Origin: Spodoptera frugiperda
Taxonomy: Eukaryota > Arthropoda > Insecta > Lepidoptera > Noctuidae
Assembly (NCBI RefSeq): GCF_023101765.2
Contig: NC_064217.1
Span: 7,785,788 to 7,849,787, forward strand
Direction of reading: 5' to 3'
Length of the DNA stretch: 64,000 nucleotides
Shown here: positions 1 to 9,600 of the stretch, one piece after another
Numbering within the stretch: the first letter of the stretch is position 1
How the letters are laid out: each line of letters starts with the position of its first letter
Made by a program: the position numbers and the translations under genes
Notes under the pieces: model-generated
Database searches by the model: none
What the model was told of the DNA's origin: nothing
What the model saw: the letters and a program-made list of their open reading frames with translations, nothing else

Positions 1-250
1 ACGAATATATTGTGGGATGCTTAAATTTACATTTAGTGTTTGTTTCATGTCAATCGGTTCATAAATAAAAAAGTTATGTCAAATTAAAGAATCACGTCGA
101 ACATTCTATGCTTATACCATTAATCTCCGCAACTATTTGACGGATTTGGTTGAAATTTGGTACAGATATAGTTTAGAACCTTAGAAAGGACATAGATATA
201 TTTTTATTTCAAAAATCATAAAATAAAAATAAGAAATAAATTATTTATAA
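1..250. repeat. Degenerate lepidopteran dispersed repeat at the left edge
   Basis: No coding potential is visible. Positions 117-180 hold the phrase 'taatctccgcaactatttga' followed by 'ggtacagatatag', the wording of the 5' part of common lepidopteran Helitron-like or LINE-derived repeats; a related phrase recurs near 24,670. The stretch probably lies in an ITPK1 intron, since the next ITPK1 exon was not found in the window. Family assignment is from memory. Confidence 0.45.
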
Positions 251-546
251 ATAATTCTATGTCGATCGTTACACGACTTCGGTTCATGTTATTGTTTTAA
301 TTCATCGAAAAAAAGTAAATAAATAGTAAAAATGTATGAAAAAAATAATATCAATATAATAAAACATTTAGTACAAAGAAAATGCTCTAACGGAGTATAG
401 ATAATTCTATGTCGATCGTTACACGACTTCGGTTCATGTTATTGTTTTAATTCATCGAAAAAAAGTAAATAGTAAAAAGGTATGAAAAAAATAATATCAA
501 TATAATTAAACTTTTAGTAAAAAGAAAATGCCCGAACGGAGTATAA
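251..546. repeat. Tandem dimer, 150-bp unit
   Basis: The unit beginning 'ataattctatgtcgatcgtt' starts at 251 and again at 401. The copies stay aligned through 'cacgacttcggttcatgtta', a poly-A/poly-T stretch, and an 'acggagtata' end near 391 and 536. The second copy lacks 4 bases ('aaat') and has a few substitutions. This is a recent local duplication, or two units of a longer satellite, inside the ITPK1 gene region. Confidence 0.85.
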
Positions 547-1082
547 ATAAATAATCCAAGTTGTCTTTATCCTCGATAGATGGCGTTGGGATCGAAATAG
601 ATCGCGCTATGGTTTCGTTACATTCATTTGGTTGGGTATCGGCCGAGCGCTTCGGTACTATCGTAGAAAAAGTGTATTATCAGTCGTATGATTATTTGTC
701 TGTAGTGGTCCTGCTGTTTCGTATATTCTAAATTGGTTTCGTTGTATTTGTCAATTAATAAGTTTATTTGTTGGGTTTTCCTGGTTTTTTGGTTAAACTA
801 TTTAACGTAGGTTTAGTTTGATATCGATTATTAGTAGTTACTGTAGTTAGTTTTTTTAATAAAATTGTAAGTCTAATTTATAAATTAATTAGATTAGATT
901 TAAGTCGTTTCTTTTAAATTATTTAGTTTAAGCTTGGTTATTATAGCATAGAGGATAGGTTGTAATATAGTTTCTTTTTTAATTGTTATAAATTCGTAAT
1001 TCGTAGCTTTCTTTAGTTTTAAGTTAGTTTAAGTCCGTTTTTAAACTATTTTTTCAATGCCCTAAGTGAGTATACATCTATT
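547..1082. other. Non-coding intronic stretch, nothing assignable
   Basis: AT-rich sequence without an open frame of note. A slightly GC-richer piece at 565-660 ('atagatggcgttgggatcga') reads like part of a dispersed repeat. It is presumed intronic to ITPK1. Confidence 0.4.
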
Positions 1083-1248
1083 AAATTCAAACGCAGAGCT
1101 CATTATGTTGATTTTTGAAGAGTTCCCTGGAATATCTTCCACATCTCATTTTTGAAGAGATCCCGCGAAATCGGGAACTATGTGGTTAAAACCAAAAATT
1201 TGCCGGAAGTCACTATTCCACGCGAACGAAGTCGCGGGCAAAAGCTAG
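1083..1248 (+). mobile_element. 3' end of a non-autonomous Helitron
   Basis: The end at 1245-1248 is CTAG followed by T, the Helitron 3' terminus and target. Just before it is a short hairpin: CGCGA (1221-1225), loop ACGAAG, TCGCG (1232-1236). The phrase 'cgcgaacgaagtcgcgggca' is a familiar 3' end of lepidopteran Helitron derivatives. The 5' terminus (TC after an A) was not located, so the start given is approximate and the copy may be truncated or chimeric with the repeat at the left edge. Confidence 0.65.
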
Positions 1249-1469
1249 TCTGTAATAAAGGAGATAAAATGTACTTTATGTGTAAGAGATAGGGATTATA
1301 ATTCAGGTCACAGATAGGCCAAATGTCAAACTTCATTCAGCAAGTTTATGGGCATAAGCCCACAATGGATAGCTATAAAATGGAAAGCCATTCACAGCAA
1401 TTGCAATTTATAAAAAAAGTAGGTAGATTTGTATGAGTGAGTGCCAAATAGTTATTAGGATCCGACTGC

Positions 1470-1612
1470 CTCATTTTCAAAATGCTTGGCGTATCGGTGT
1501 AATACATTTTTGCCGCTTATAGCAAAGAACTCATAGCGTAACTGGTGAAATATTGGTAACATTTCACATAAGCACCTCCATCTGCCACTCACAGGAAAAA
1601 TGATAAGGATAA
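1470..1612 (+). repeat. Diverged SINE body/3'-tail fragment
   Basis: Aligns by eye, with many substitutions, to the body and tail of the SINE seen best at 18,779-19,091. The order of pieces is the same: 'gccgcttatagc', 'actggtgaaatattgg', then 'cacctccatctgccactc' in place of the 'cacctctgcctacccc' tail. A 61-codon minus-strand open frame here falls inside the repeat and is not a gene. Confidence 0.45.
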
Positions 1613-1642
1613 CAATACTATTCCATATAAAATCATACATAC

Positions 1643-3793
1643 CTATTAAGCAATATCCTCACATTATCCAACGGATCGATTACTGTTATATTCGGATGAT
1701 TTGACAGGTACTGTTCCACTCGACTAATGGTTATTGATGCCTGATAACAGAACATTTACAAAGCAATTAATGATGAAAGTCCATTATTGTAATAGCTATA
1801 CAGCATTTTGCTCTTAATTACTGATTGGAAATGTTGATATACATATCTTAATTATAGTAAAAGCATGGAGCTTGGCATTGTGCCTGATATGTATCGCTTA
1901 ACTCTCATGAACATGGGTCTCATAACATAACTGATGAAGTGGATGCTACATTGTAGTATGTACTTCTGCCTCTGCCCACCACTTCGGGAAATAAATGAAG
2001 TGATGTTATGCATGTAAATTGTAACATACAATTGAATCTGTTCAACAAAATGTAATAAATAACATCTTTGGCATTTTTCCAAATAGGTTGAGGACAGACT
2101 TAAGTTTTCCCTTATACATATATTTTATGAGAAGGCAATAAACCTACTTAAGTAACTATAAAATTAATCTTACTGCCATAGTCAGAGTCATTTAATAGTT
2201 ACTAAACCTAGTCCTTAACAATTGTTTTTGATACAAAATTGTTACTAAAGAATGGTGTGAGCAGTGCCGGCGTTAGGGGGGGGCGAGATGGGCCGATGGC
2301 CCAGGGCGACAAAGTCTAGGCGCCAATAAAATGAAAAACTACTACTAACACTTGATATTGCTTCCCTCAAGTGGGCGCCACAATATTTTCGCCCAGGGTG
2401 TCAGTGGCCCCTACGCCGGCACTGGGTGTGAGTGTAGCTATTATGGCCAAAAGAAGCTAATGTCTAACTAATTATGTTGCTGCAATCTCAAGTAACACAT
2501 GCTTATGCTTATAAAAATATGTCAAATTATCCATCAGTTACATGAACAAAAACTTAATCACACATTGAAACAAGCACTTACTGCACTTATTCCAAAACAA
2601 TCTATAAAGTAAGACTCTACTAATTACTGGCATTTGTAGTAATTATAGTAATTCATCTTCATTATGATTTAAGATGGCTCAATTACCCATCAATACAAAC
2701 TCCACAATAATAAAAAAAAACAAATCAGGAAAATTATCTCAATTAGGTACTTTTTTGTTCTTACTAAGCTGTTAATTTCGTTTTTATATTCCACTCACTC
2801 AAGTGTGACCAGTTTATTGAGTAAGTCTTTTTACTGACCCCGCAGAGCAAGGACACTAGTTCCTATTAAAAAAAAACAATAAAGGACAAATGACCATGAA
2901 ACAAATTCGTGTTTTAAAGGTGATAAGAACTAGCTCAGTGACACTATATCACCATTTAACATCCTGCTAAAATAAGGCATTCCATTGATAATATAATTTA
3001 ATGTAAATATGCATAGATAAGTGATTAAATAAAGGACAAAATCTATAGCTTTTCGAATACTCATTTGAGTCAATAATAGTGAGTCATCTTCAAGTTATTT
3101 TAGAGATTTACTTTATAGGTAGCACACCATTACAGAGATGATATCATCACAGTATTGATCTTGGCTTTATATTATTTTTGGAAATAGGTAAAACTTAGTG
3201 ATTATCAAATCTAATTTATTTTTCTAAATATTTATGGTACATAAATAGATTTTGACAAAAATATTAATTGCATAAATAGATTTTGGCGAAGCTCAGAAAA
3301 TAGTGAAAACGAAATATGTTTAAAATTAATATTAATATTAAAAAAAAAGTTACCTTTGGGTCCCCATAATCAGCAGCAGCAATGACATCAGTTAATTTGT
3401 GAAGGAACACATTGATTGGTCCCTGTTCCTCTAAGGATTTATCCAAATCCAACTGTAAATAATAATTTAATCCTTTAAAAAATCAATTAAAAACTTTAAA
3501 TAGCAGGTTTTATTAAAAATGTAGTTTCTATCTCTAATAAAAAATATTCCAAGAAATAAGTTTTATTCCACTCATGTTCTTAACAGCACTTATAGTTTAA
3601 TTATTGAAAATTATGCTGTTGTAATGACCAAGTCTTACTAATCACTTAATTTAATACAAGCATTACTCACTCTTACTAAATTGTATCCATGAGAAGTACA
3701 CGCCTTTATAAATTCCTTCCAGTTATGTTTCTGACTTTTTTTATCAGACATCCATAAACCAATGGTTTTATTCTGCGGCTCACAACTATCCAT
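1643..3793 (-). CDS. ITPK1: Inositol-tetrakisphosphate 1-kinase, 5' exons (partial)
   Basis: ITPK1 is an ATP-grasp kinase that phosphorylates inositol polyphosphates in the soluble IP5/IP6 pathway. Three minus-strand exons are seen: 3671-3793 (41 codons, ATG at 3793), 3354-3452 (33 codons, phase 0) and 1643-1740 (98 nt, ending two bases into a codon). Donors are GTGAGT, GTAACT and GTATGT. The peptide starts MDSCEPQNK. It carries the family's N-terminal domain: 'IGLWMSDKKSQKHNW' (animal ITPK1: VGYWLSEKK), 'LEEQGPINVFLHKLTDVI' (animal: EEQGPLDVIIHKLTDVI) and 'YLSNHPNITVIDPLDNVRIL'. About 107 residues are present. The ATP-grasp catalytic part must lie off the left edge, because no further exon was found in 1-1642. 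The gene is head-to-head with the methyltransferase gene at 4673, and the intron between exons 2 and 3 carries a hAT MITE. Confidence 0.9.
1872..2012 (+). repeat. Diverged SINE body/3'-tail fragment in ITPK1 intron 2
   Basis: Recognisable in order: 'ggcattgtgcctgatatgta', 'catgggtctcataacataac', then 'ctctgcccaccacttcggga' and 'gatgttatgcatg'. These match the body and tail of the SINE at 18,779-19,091 with heavy divergence. The 76-codon minus-strand open frame across it is not a gene. Confidence 0.6.
2262..2424. mobile_element. hAT-type MITE with 8-bp target-site duplication
   Basis: The 163-bp element starts CAGTGCCGGCGT and ends with its reverse complement ACGCCGGCACTG; the inverted match continues into a G/C run after a one-base offset. 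It is flanked by the identical octamer GGTGTGAG at 2254-2261 and 2425-2432. An 8-bp duplication with CAGTG-type termini is the hAT signature. It has no coding capacity and is much more GC-rich than its surroundings. It sits in the ITPK1 intron between exons 2 and 3. Confidence 0.9.
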
Positions 3794-4672
3794 CGTAATA
3801 AAATTGTGGAAAAAGCTAAACTTTACAGTATTTTTCTAAATTAAAAACTAAACTATTTGCTGCTGTGATGCTTTGTAAATAAATAACTGAATTGCAACTC
3901 AATGGAGAAACACTGAATTTAAAAACAATTTGAAATTAAATACAAGGTAAACCATGTTACTTATTTAATGCTAAACTCTAAACGACAAAATTACAAAAAC
4001 AATAATAACACGGTGCTAAACGCGGCGCGATCGACCAAATGTCAAATTATTTGATGAGGAAGTAAGTAACTAGTGTTGTGCTAGTGATTTTCTTAATTCA
4101 CTCATAAACAAAAGGAAATTGATTGCATGTTCACCAATATGAAATCAACCAAATTAAAAGCTATACCTTTATGATTTAAAAAAACAAGTTTATTATTATT
4201 AAGTAAATAATATTGGTTCACCTGAAGTAAATAATTGTTTTTTTGGACTAGCAAAGTTCATGATGCGCACTGCTTGTCTTTTATCGTTTAATACGTAGTA
4301 CATTCTCCACACAAAAGTGACAACTTTACATAAAACTATGAGTGGAACATTTCAGTTCTCAATTTCATCTCTGTTATTCGTTTAAAGGTGATTGATTTAA
4401 TGTTTTGTATTATTACGTCCCTATCTTTGTCTTTGGTTTTGCTCTTTTCAATTTATCTTCCTTGACAGAAGATAAACGTCAAACGGTCAAATAATCAAAT
4501 AGCTACAAGTGCTAAATGGCATGGTTATAGTTTAATATTTGCATTATTTTGTTACTTTGGTGTATCAAACCCTGTAAAATTATACAACTTTTAAACTCTC
4601 AATTTGTTTTGAAAAGGAAAGCTCGGAACAGGGTATTGCTGACTCCCCAGTAATATAATAAATACAACAAAA
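3794..4672. promoter_or_regulatory. Intergenic region between divergent ITPK1 and methyltransferase genes
   Basis: Only 879 bp separate the two start codons, so both promoters and 5' UTRs must fit here. No canonical TATA box could be tied to either start. A GC-containing patch at 4018-4040 ('ggcgcgatcgaccaaatgtc') lies nearer the ITPK1 side. A shared bidirectional promoter is inferred from spacing only. Confidence 0.4.
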
Positions 4673-5876
4673 ATGTCTGAGGATAATGTAGTAAATGTAA
4701 AACACCGTATGTTAGAATTATTTTCTGATATGGATGAAGCTGATATTGAAACGATTGAACAATGGATAAGTAATCAATCATACAGAAAGGGTAAGTACTT
4801 TGCCTACAGCAGGAATAAGAATACCCACAGGAAATCAATATAATTAAATTTGATGGTTATGTCTTATTTTTTTTGCAGATTTGGAACGTTTAAAAGCATT
4901 GAAAAGTTCACAGAAAACACTCGTAAAAATAGCGAACTCTATTAAGAAAATTGTGCCATTTGAAGCAGAGATGCCATCAGAAGTAATAAAACCACCAACA
5001 GTTGGAAATCAAACAGATTGCAATGAAACTAACACATGCCATGTGGATGAATTCTTATATGATGATAACGAAGTCGAAAAACTTATTAAAAAAGGGAAAC
5101 TGAAAAAATACTATTGTACAAATTGTAACCATCGGGATGTCCAAGTAATTAGATTTTAATTTATATCTTTAAAATAATTCTACTAAGCAAATGGAAATGA
5201 AACTAATAACAAATCCACTCTGTGTTTCAGGAACTGATATACATTTCACATTCAATGTCCTGTCAAGCTCTACAATACATATTCAAAGTTCTGCTTCCAA
5301 GTGATTTAGAAGAAAAACAAATTTTGGATGTTGGTTCTAGATTAGGTGCAGTTTTATATGGTGTAAGTACCAATACTACATATTATTATTCTTATTGGTT
5401 CTTTACTTATACCTATAAGATGATAAATATTTTAAAACTTATTTATTCTTTTGCAGGCTTACTATTTATCAAATGTGGGAACTATCATTGGTGTAGAAAT
5501 GAATCAGGAATGTTGTGATGTACAAAGGAGAATCATTGAACAGCATTCAATGGATACTAACAGAATAAGAGTAGTTCACTCGGATGTAATGGAAAGGAGT
5601 GATCTTGTAACAAACTCTAATATTATTGTAATCAATATATTAGAATTCTTTGTTGATAATGAAAAACATAAAGAAATGTGGTATTTCTTCAGAAAATATA
5701 TTAAGAAAGGAAGTTATCTTGTTTGCAACAGAAGTATGACTGACACATTTGTAAATTTAGATATATTTGAAGAATTCATGAATTGGTTAAGTGTTTGTAA
5801 ACCACATCAAATAGAAAATGAAATACTTTTTGATATTGAGGATTATAATGATTTGTACTTGTACACTGTTAATTAA
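4673..5876 (+). CDS. Class I SAM-dependent methyltransferase-like protein (311 aa)
   Basis: Four exons in consistent phase: 4673-4790, 4879-5144, 5231-5362 and 5457-5876 (stop TAA). The first is chosen because ATG at 4673 opens 39 codons to a GTAAGT donor. The N-terminal ~110 residues are acidic/basic and helical, then comes a knuckle-like 'YYCTNCNHRDVQ' near residues 118-128. The methyltransferase core follows: 'QILDVGSRLGAVLYG' (residues ~158-172) is motif I (D-x-G-x-x-x-G), 'VGTIIGVEMN' is the post-I strand ending in an acidic residue, 'IRVVHSDV' is the next strand and 'NIIVINILEF' the motif IV strand. It resembles the Rossmann fold of DOT1-like and small-molecule methyltransferases. I cannot name the substrate or orthologue. 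The gene is divergent from ITPK1. Confidence 0.82.
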
Positions 5877-5877
5877 A
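5872..5877 (+). terminator. Candidate poly(A) signal of the methyltransferase gene
   Basis: ATTAAA overlaps the stop codon region at 5872-5877 and is followed by an AT-rich 3' flank. It is only a variant hexamer, and the next T-rich stretch at 5897 makes the true end uncertain. Confidence 0.25.
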
Positions 5878-6111
5878 TAATATGTAACAGATTCTGGTTT
5901 TATTTAAAAAGGCAAGTGTGAGGTGTGTATTTATTTTGCTGAATTATAGTTTATTTAGTACTTACTACTTAAAAACTCAAATATCAAAACAGCATGCATT
6001 ATTCAGTTAGCTAAAACTTTTCGATTTTGATCTGATTAGTGATTATGATTTTAAAAAACCAGCATCCCAGGTTTTTAAAACATTGTATTATTTTAATCTT
6101 TTTAAGTCCAT

Positions 6112-6342
6112 TATTTTTGTAAGGGGATGGAAATCCTCATGGACTTCCACGACCACGGTACCGGACTACTTACCGGCTAAAACTACCGGTTCCTGCTTCG
6201 CTTATGGCCGTGATCTGGGTCCTTGCGGATTTACCGCACCCGACCGGCCTTGACCTACCGCTATATTTGCGACAGGTCCTGCCATGTAGCAGCCTTTGAA
6301 GGCTTGTTGGAAAAGATCACAAGCAGGAGCTTGTGATCTTTC
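6112..6342. mobile_element. GC-rich 231-bp insertion with 9-bp target duplication and terminal hairpin
   Basis: The nonamer TAAGTCCAT occurs at 6103-6111 and again at 6343-6351, exactly bracketing a sharply GC-richer segment. The segment has no open frame. At its right end is a perfect 13-bp inverted repeat with a 4-base loop (6312-6341). I recall similar phrases ('cgcttatggccgtgatctgg', 'tttaccgcacccgaccggcc') from lepidopteran dispersed repeats. Superfamily is not determined; a 9-bp duplication would also fit a retroposon. Confidence 0.7.
6312..6341. repeat. Perfect 13-bp stem, 4-nt loop hairpin
   Basis: AAAGATCACAAGC (6312-6324), loop AGGA, then GCTTGTGATCTTT (6329-6341). It forms the right end of the GC-rich insertion, so it is most likely a structural terminus of that element and not a terminator of the methyltransferase gene. 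Confidence 0.85.
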
Positions 6343-6351
6343 TAAGTCCAT

Positions 6352-6684
6352 AATTACTTCTTTGCCCAAGATTTCATTCGATAGAATGACATCTTATTTT
6401 TACGAATAGTTATTTATATGAAATATTTATTAATTTTTATTTATCAAACGTACTATTTTTCCGTACTAATCAACTAATTTGTCACATACCTATTAGTGTT
6501 GTAGCACCTCACTAGTGGCAAGATTAAAACCAAGATGGCGTGCAAAAGATTAAAAAAAATACACATCTGTCTGAGTTGATTTAATTTTTTGTTACGTTTT
6601 TGAGAAGTTTATCTAAACGTAATGTAAATTGAATAGCAATCAAACGTTATATTTAGTTTATGTGTTTAATTTCAATCTACAACA
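6352..6684. other. Intergenic region upstream of CLASRP
   Basis: AT-rich and non-coding. The last ~150 bp before the CLASRP ATG must contain its promoter or 5' UTR. No TATA box or clear initiator could be assigned. Confidence 0.35.
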
Positions 6685-9600
6685 ATGTGGCACGAAGCAA
6701 GGAAACAAGAACGGATGATCCGGGGAATGATTGTTGACTATCGTCGAAGGGCGGAGCGCCGAAAGGATTTTTACGAAAAGATTGTGAGCCAATCGTTTGT
6801 TTACCTGTATATTATTACTCTTTAATAATATATAAATAATACCACCTTTGATGGGATGGTAGTGATTACAAAAGAACAATGCGAATTTCTCAACTTATTT
6901 TCAGAAAGCGGAACCTACACAATTTTTACAACTTCACGGGCGACCATGCAAAATACATTTAGATCCAGCTATTGCAGCAGCTGGCGAGGGCCCTGCTATA
7001 ATGTTAGTATTAAAAACTTCTACACAACCACAAAACCTTGAAATTTGACACACCTACAAATCCTATTCTGTAATCTTATTGTCAGTAAAATCTGACAAGA
7101 ATAAATAATTAGTGATACCAACATGAATTGTATTTGATTGTTATCTTAAGATAATAAATAAATGTTGATATTGTAATGTTGTACTGCAACAAATATCTCA
7201 AATACTTTTCTTACTTAGGATGCCTTGGCAAGGAGATACCAACAACATGATAGACCGTTTCGATGTTCGAGCCCACTTGGATTACATACCAGATGTGAGG
7301 TACCCAGAAATACCTCCAGAAGAGCTGAGTCCAGAAGAAAGGCAGTGCAACTATGAAAGATACAGGATTCTGGCACAAAATGTATTTTTGGGAATAAGTA
7401 AGATCCAATAGTTATTTTTTACAACTTTTAAAATAATTCAATAATCAAGAATCTTTAAAATTTGGTATACAACAATAGTGTTCTGGAAAATTAACAGTTT
7501 ATTCTACTTTTAGGTGAAGACAAGTTTCTCCAGCAGTTAGCAATTGAGGAGCAATTTGGAGTAACAATAGAAGAGAAAGAGCAACAAAAAGAAAAACTAC
7601 ATGAAAAGAAAGGAACTGGTGCTGCTATAGGATACAATTATAATGATCCAGGAGCACAACCGTCTGGTTCTAACGGTAGATTCAGCTTTACTGTTATACC
7701 TCAATGTGCTGTGATGCTTTGACGGCTACTTATGTCTGGTCACGGGGTAGTATATTCTACAGACTTTTCTGGGTATTCTTATGGCATGCAGTATTAATTA
7801 CAGGACCAGACACTAAAAAAGTGGAACAGAAAGATTCGGATGATGATTCGGATCTGGAAATCATTGATGTCGACTTGAGCATTGATGTGAACAAGATGGA
7901 GGCTTCACAGGTGAGTTCATTTACTAAGTTTTTAATATTCTTCACACTACAATATTATACTGAAGCATACCTAAATACTTATACAATTATTGTTTGTCCC
8001 GCTCATTGTTTGCAAAGACTTTTATTGTCAGATGCTCTTATAGTTACAGCTATTATGTATTCTCGAAGTAACTCCTAGGTCATTATTTGTAATTATGTGC
8101 ATACCATTAACTGTGTTACTAAAGGAATTATAGCTTGATAACCAACCACTGCTAATGTATAGTTAGAATGTTATCAAAGGAATAACTGCAATGTTATGCA
8201 ACAGTTTAAAATGTCAATTGTATTACAGTCTTTCACATATTAATGTTTTGTAGGTATATTAACAATTTTTGTTTTGTATGACCCACTTTTTTGTGTTTCT
8301 ATTGAATGACCTATTTGGCACAGAAATGTTGTGACTGCATTGATTTTCTGCATGACCTATATTCGTGTTTCGTTAATTACTTTATGCATGTACCTACTGT
8401 ATTCAAAGAACTTTGGTAAAGTTAAAATTACTCTTGCATATTTTCAGTAAATGTTTGTTTGAAGTGAACATACTTTTGTCATTTATAATGATTTGTTTGA
8501 TAGCTTCTACTTACGCAAAAATGTAGTTGACTATGTCTGTACTCTTGCTCATGCTACATTTTGCCGAGTACAGGCACACGAGCTGAACGGCGTGGGACCG
8601 CAATTCGGCATGGCTGGTTGCGATCTCTTCTCCTTCCTGACCGGCGATGCTGATGATGCAGAACATCAGAAGCAGCTGCTAAGGGAAGAAAAGGAAAAGG
8701 CTATGTTTTCTGGGAGAAAGAGTAGGAGAGAGCGACGGGCGCATCGGTGAGACATTTTGGTCCATTTCTTATTAGAGTTTAAAATGAGTTTTGTAGTAAA
8801 CCTGTACAATAGTTTCAAATCTATGCAGTAAATGCTTATGATTGAATAAAGATGAAGACCACAGGCAATAAAATAAATAAAATGTCATTATTAATAAACA
8901 TCAAGTATAGTGATATGCCATTATAGTCTTAAGTCTTCTTTGTTTTGATATTAAAATATAATAAATAACAATTCCAATTCCAATTTCATGCTGTCGCAAG
9001 AAGTTATACTATTGAGGCACGCAAGTAAGGTCGTCTCCTTATTATTAAGTTGCGAGTCGGCGTGTTCTGGAATAATAACGCTTATTTTGCAGCGATAAGA
9101 AGCTTGCTACAAGGGTGGTGAGTCCTCCTAGTTACGCTGCTCCGTCGTCAATGCCGGCGCGGTCGCCGAGCCGATCACCTAGTCGCAGCCCCTCGCCAGA
9201 TACGGGCGAGAATATACAGTTCATCACGTCTTTCGGTGGAGAGGAGGAAGAGAAACCACGTAAGTTACCTCTTAAATCTCCTCACGCTATTCCTTCCGTT
9301 GTAGCTCATACCTTCTTAGCTTATAGTTTGATTGCATTAGAATCTTGTTATACCCTGATAAGTGATGATTTGCTGAGCATCTTTTTTATCGTTTTACAGC
9401 AACCAAACCACTGTATGCAGACAAAGTAAAGCAGAATTTGAAGATGTTATATGCTGATGTAGCACGCAAACCTCGTCGCAGGTATGAGTCATGCCTTTAT
9501 CTATCTTATAGAATTTTCTTTGAATATAAAATATCACAAATATTACAGAAATTAATTCACTAATTCTTTTAGGCCTTCACCACCAACCAGCCGTCGTCGA

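Noticed and set aside
5222..5518. 98-codon frame reading through methyltransferase intron 3
   Set aside because: GTAAGT at 5363 and an AG at 5456 remove this segment and keep the methyltransferase fold in frame.
6312..6341. Intrinsic-terminator-like hairpin for the methyltransferase gene
   Set aside because: This is a eukaryotic gene and the hairpin is the end of an inserted element with its own target duplication.
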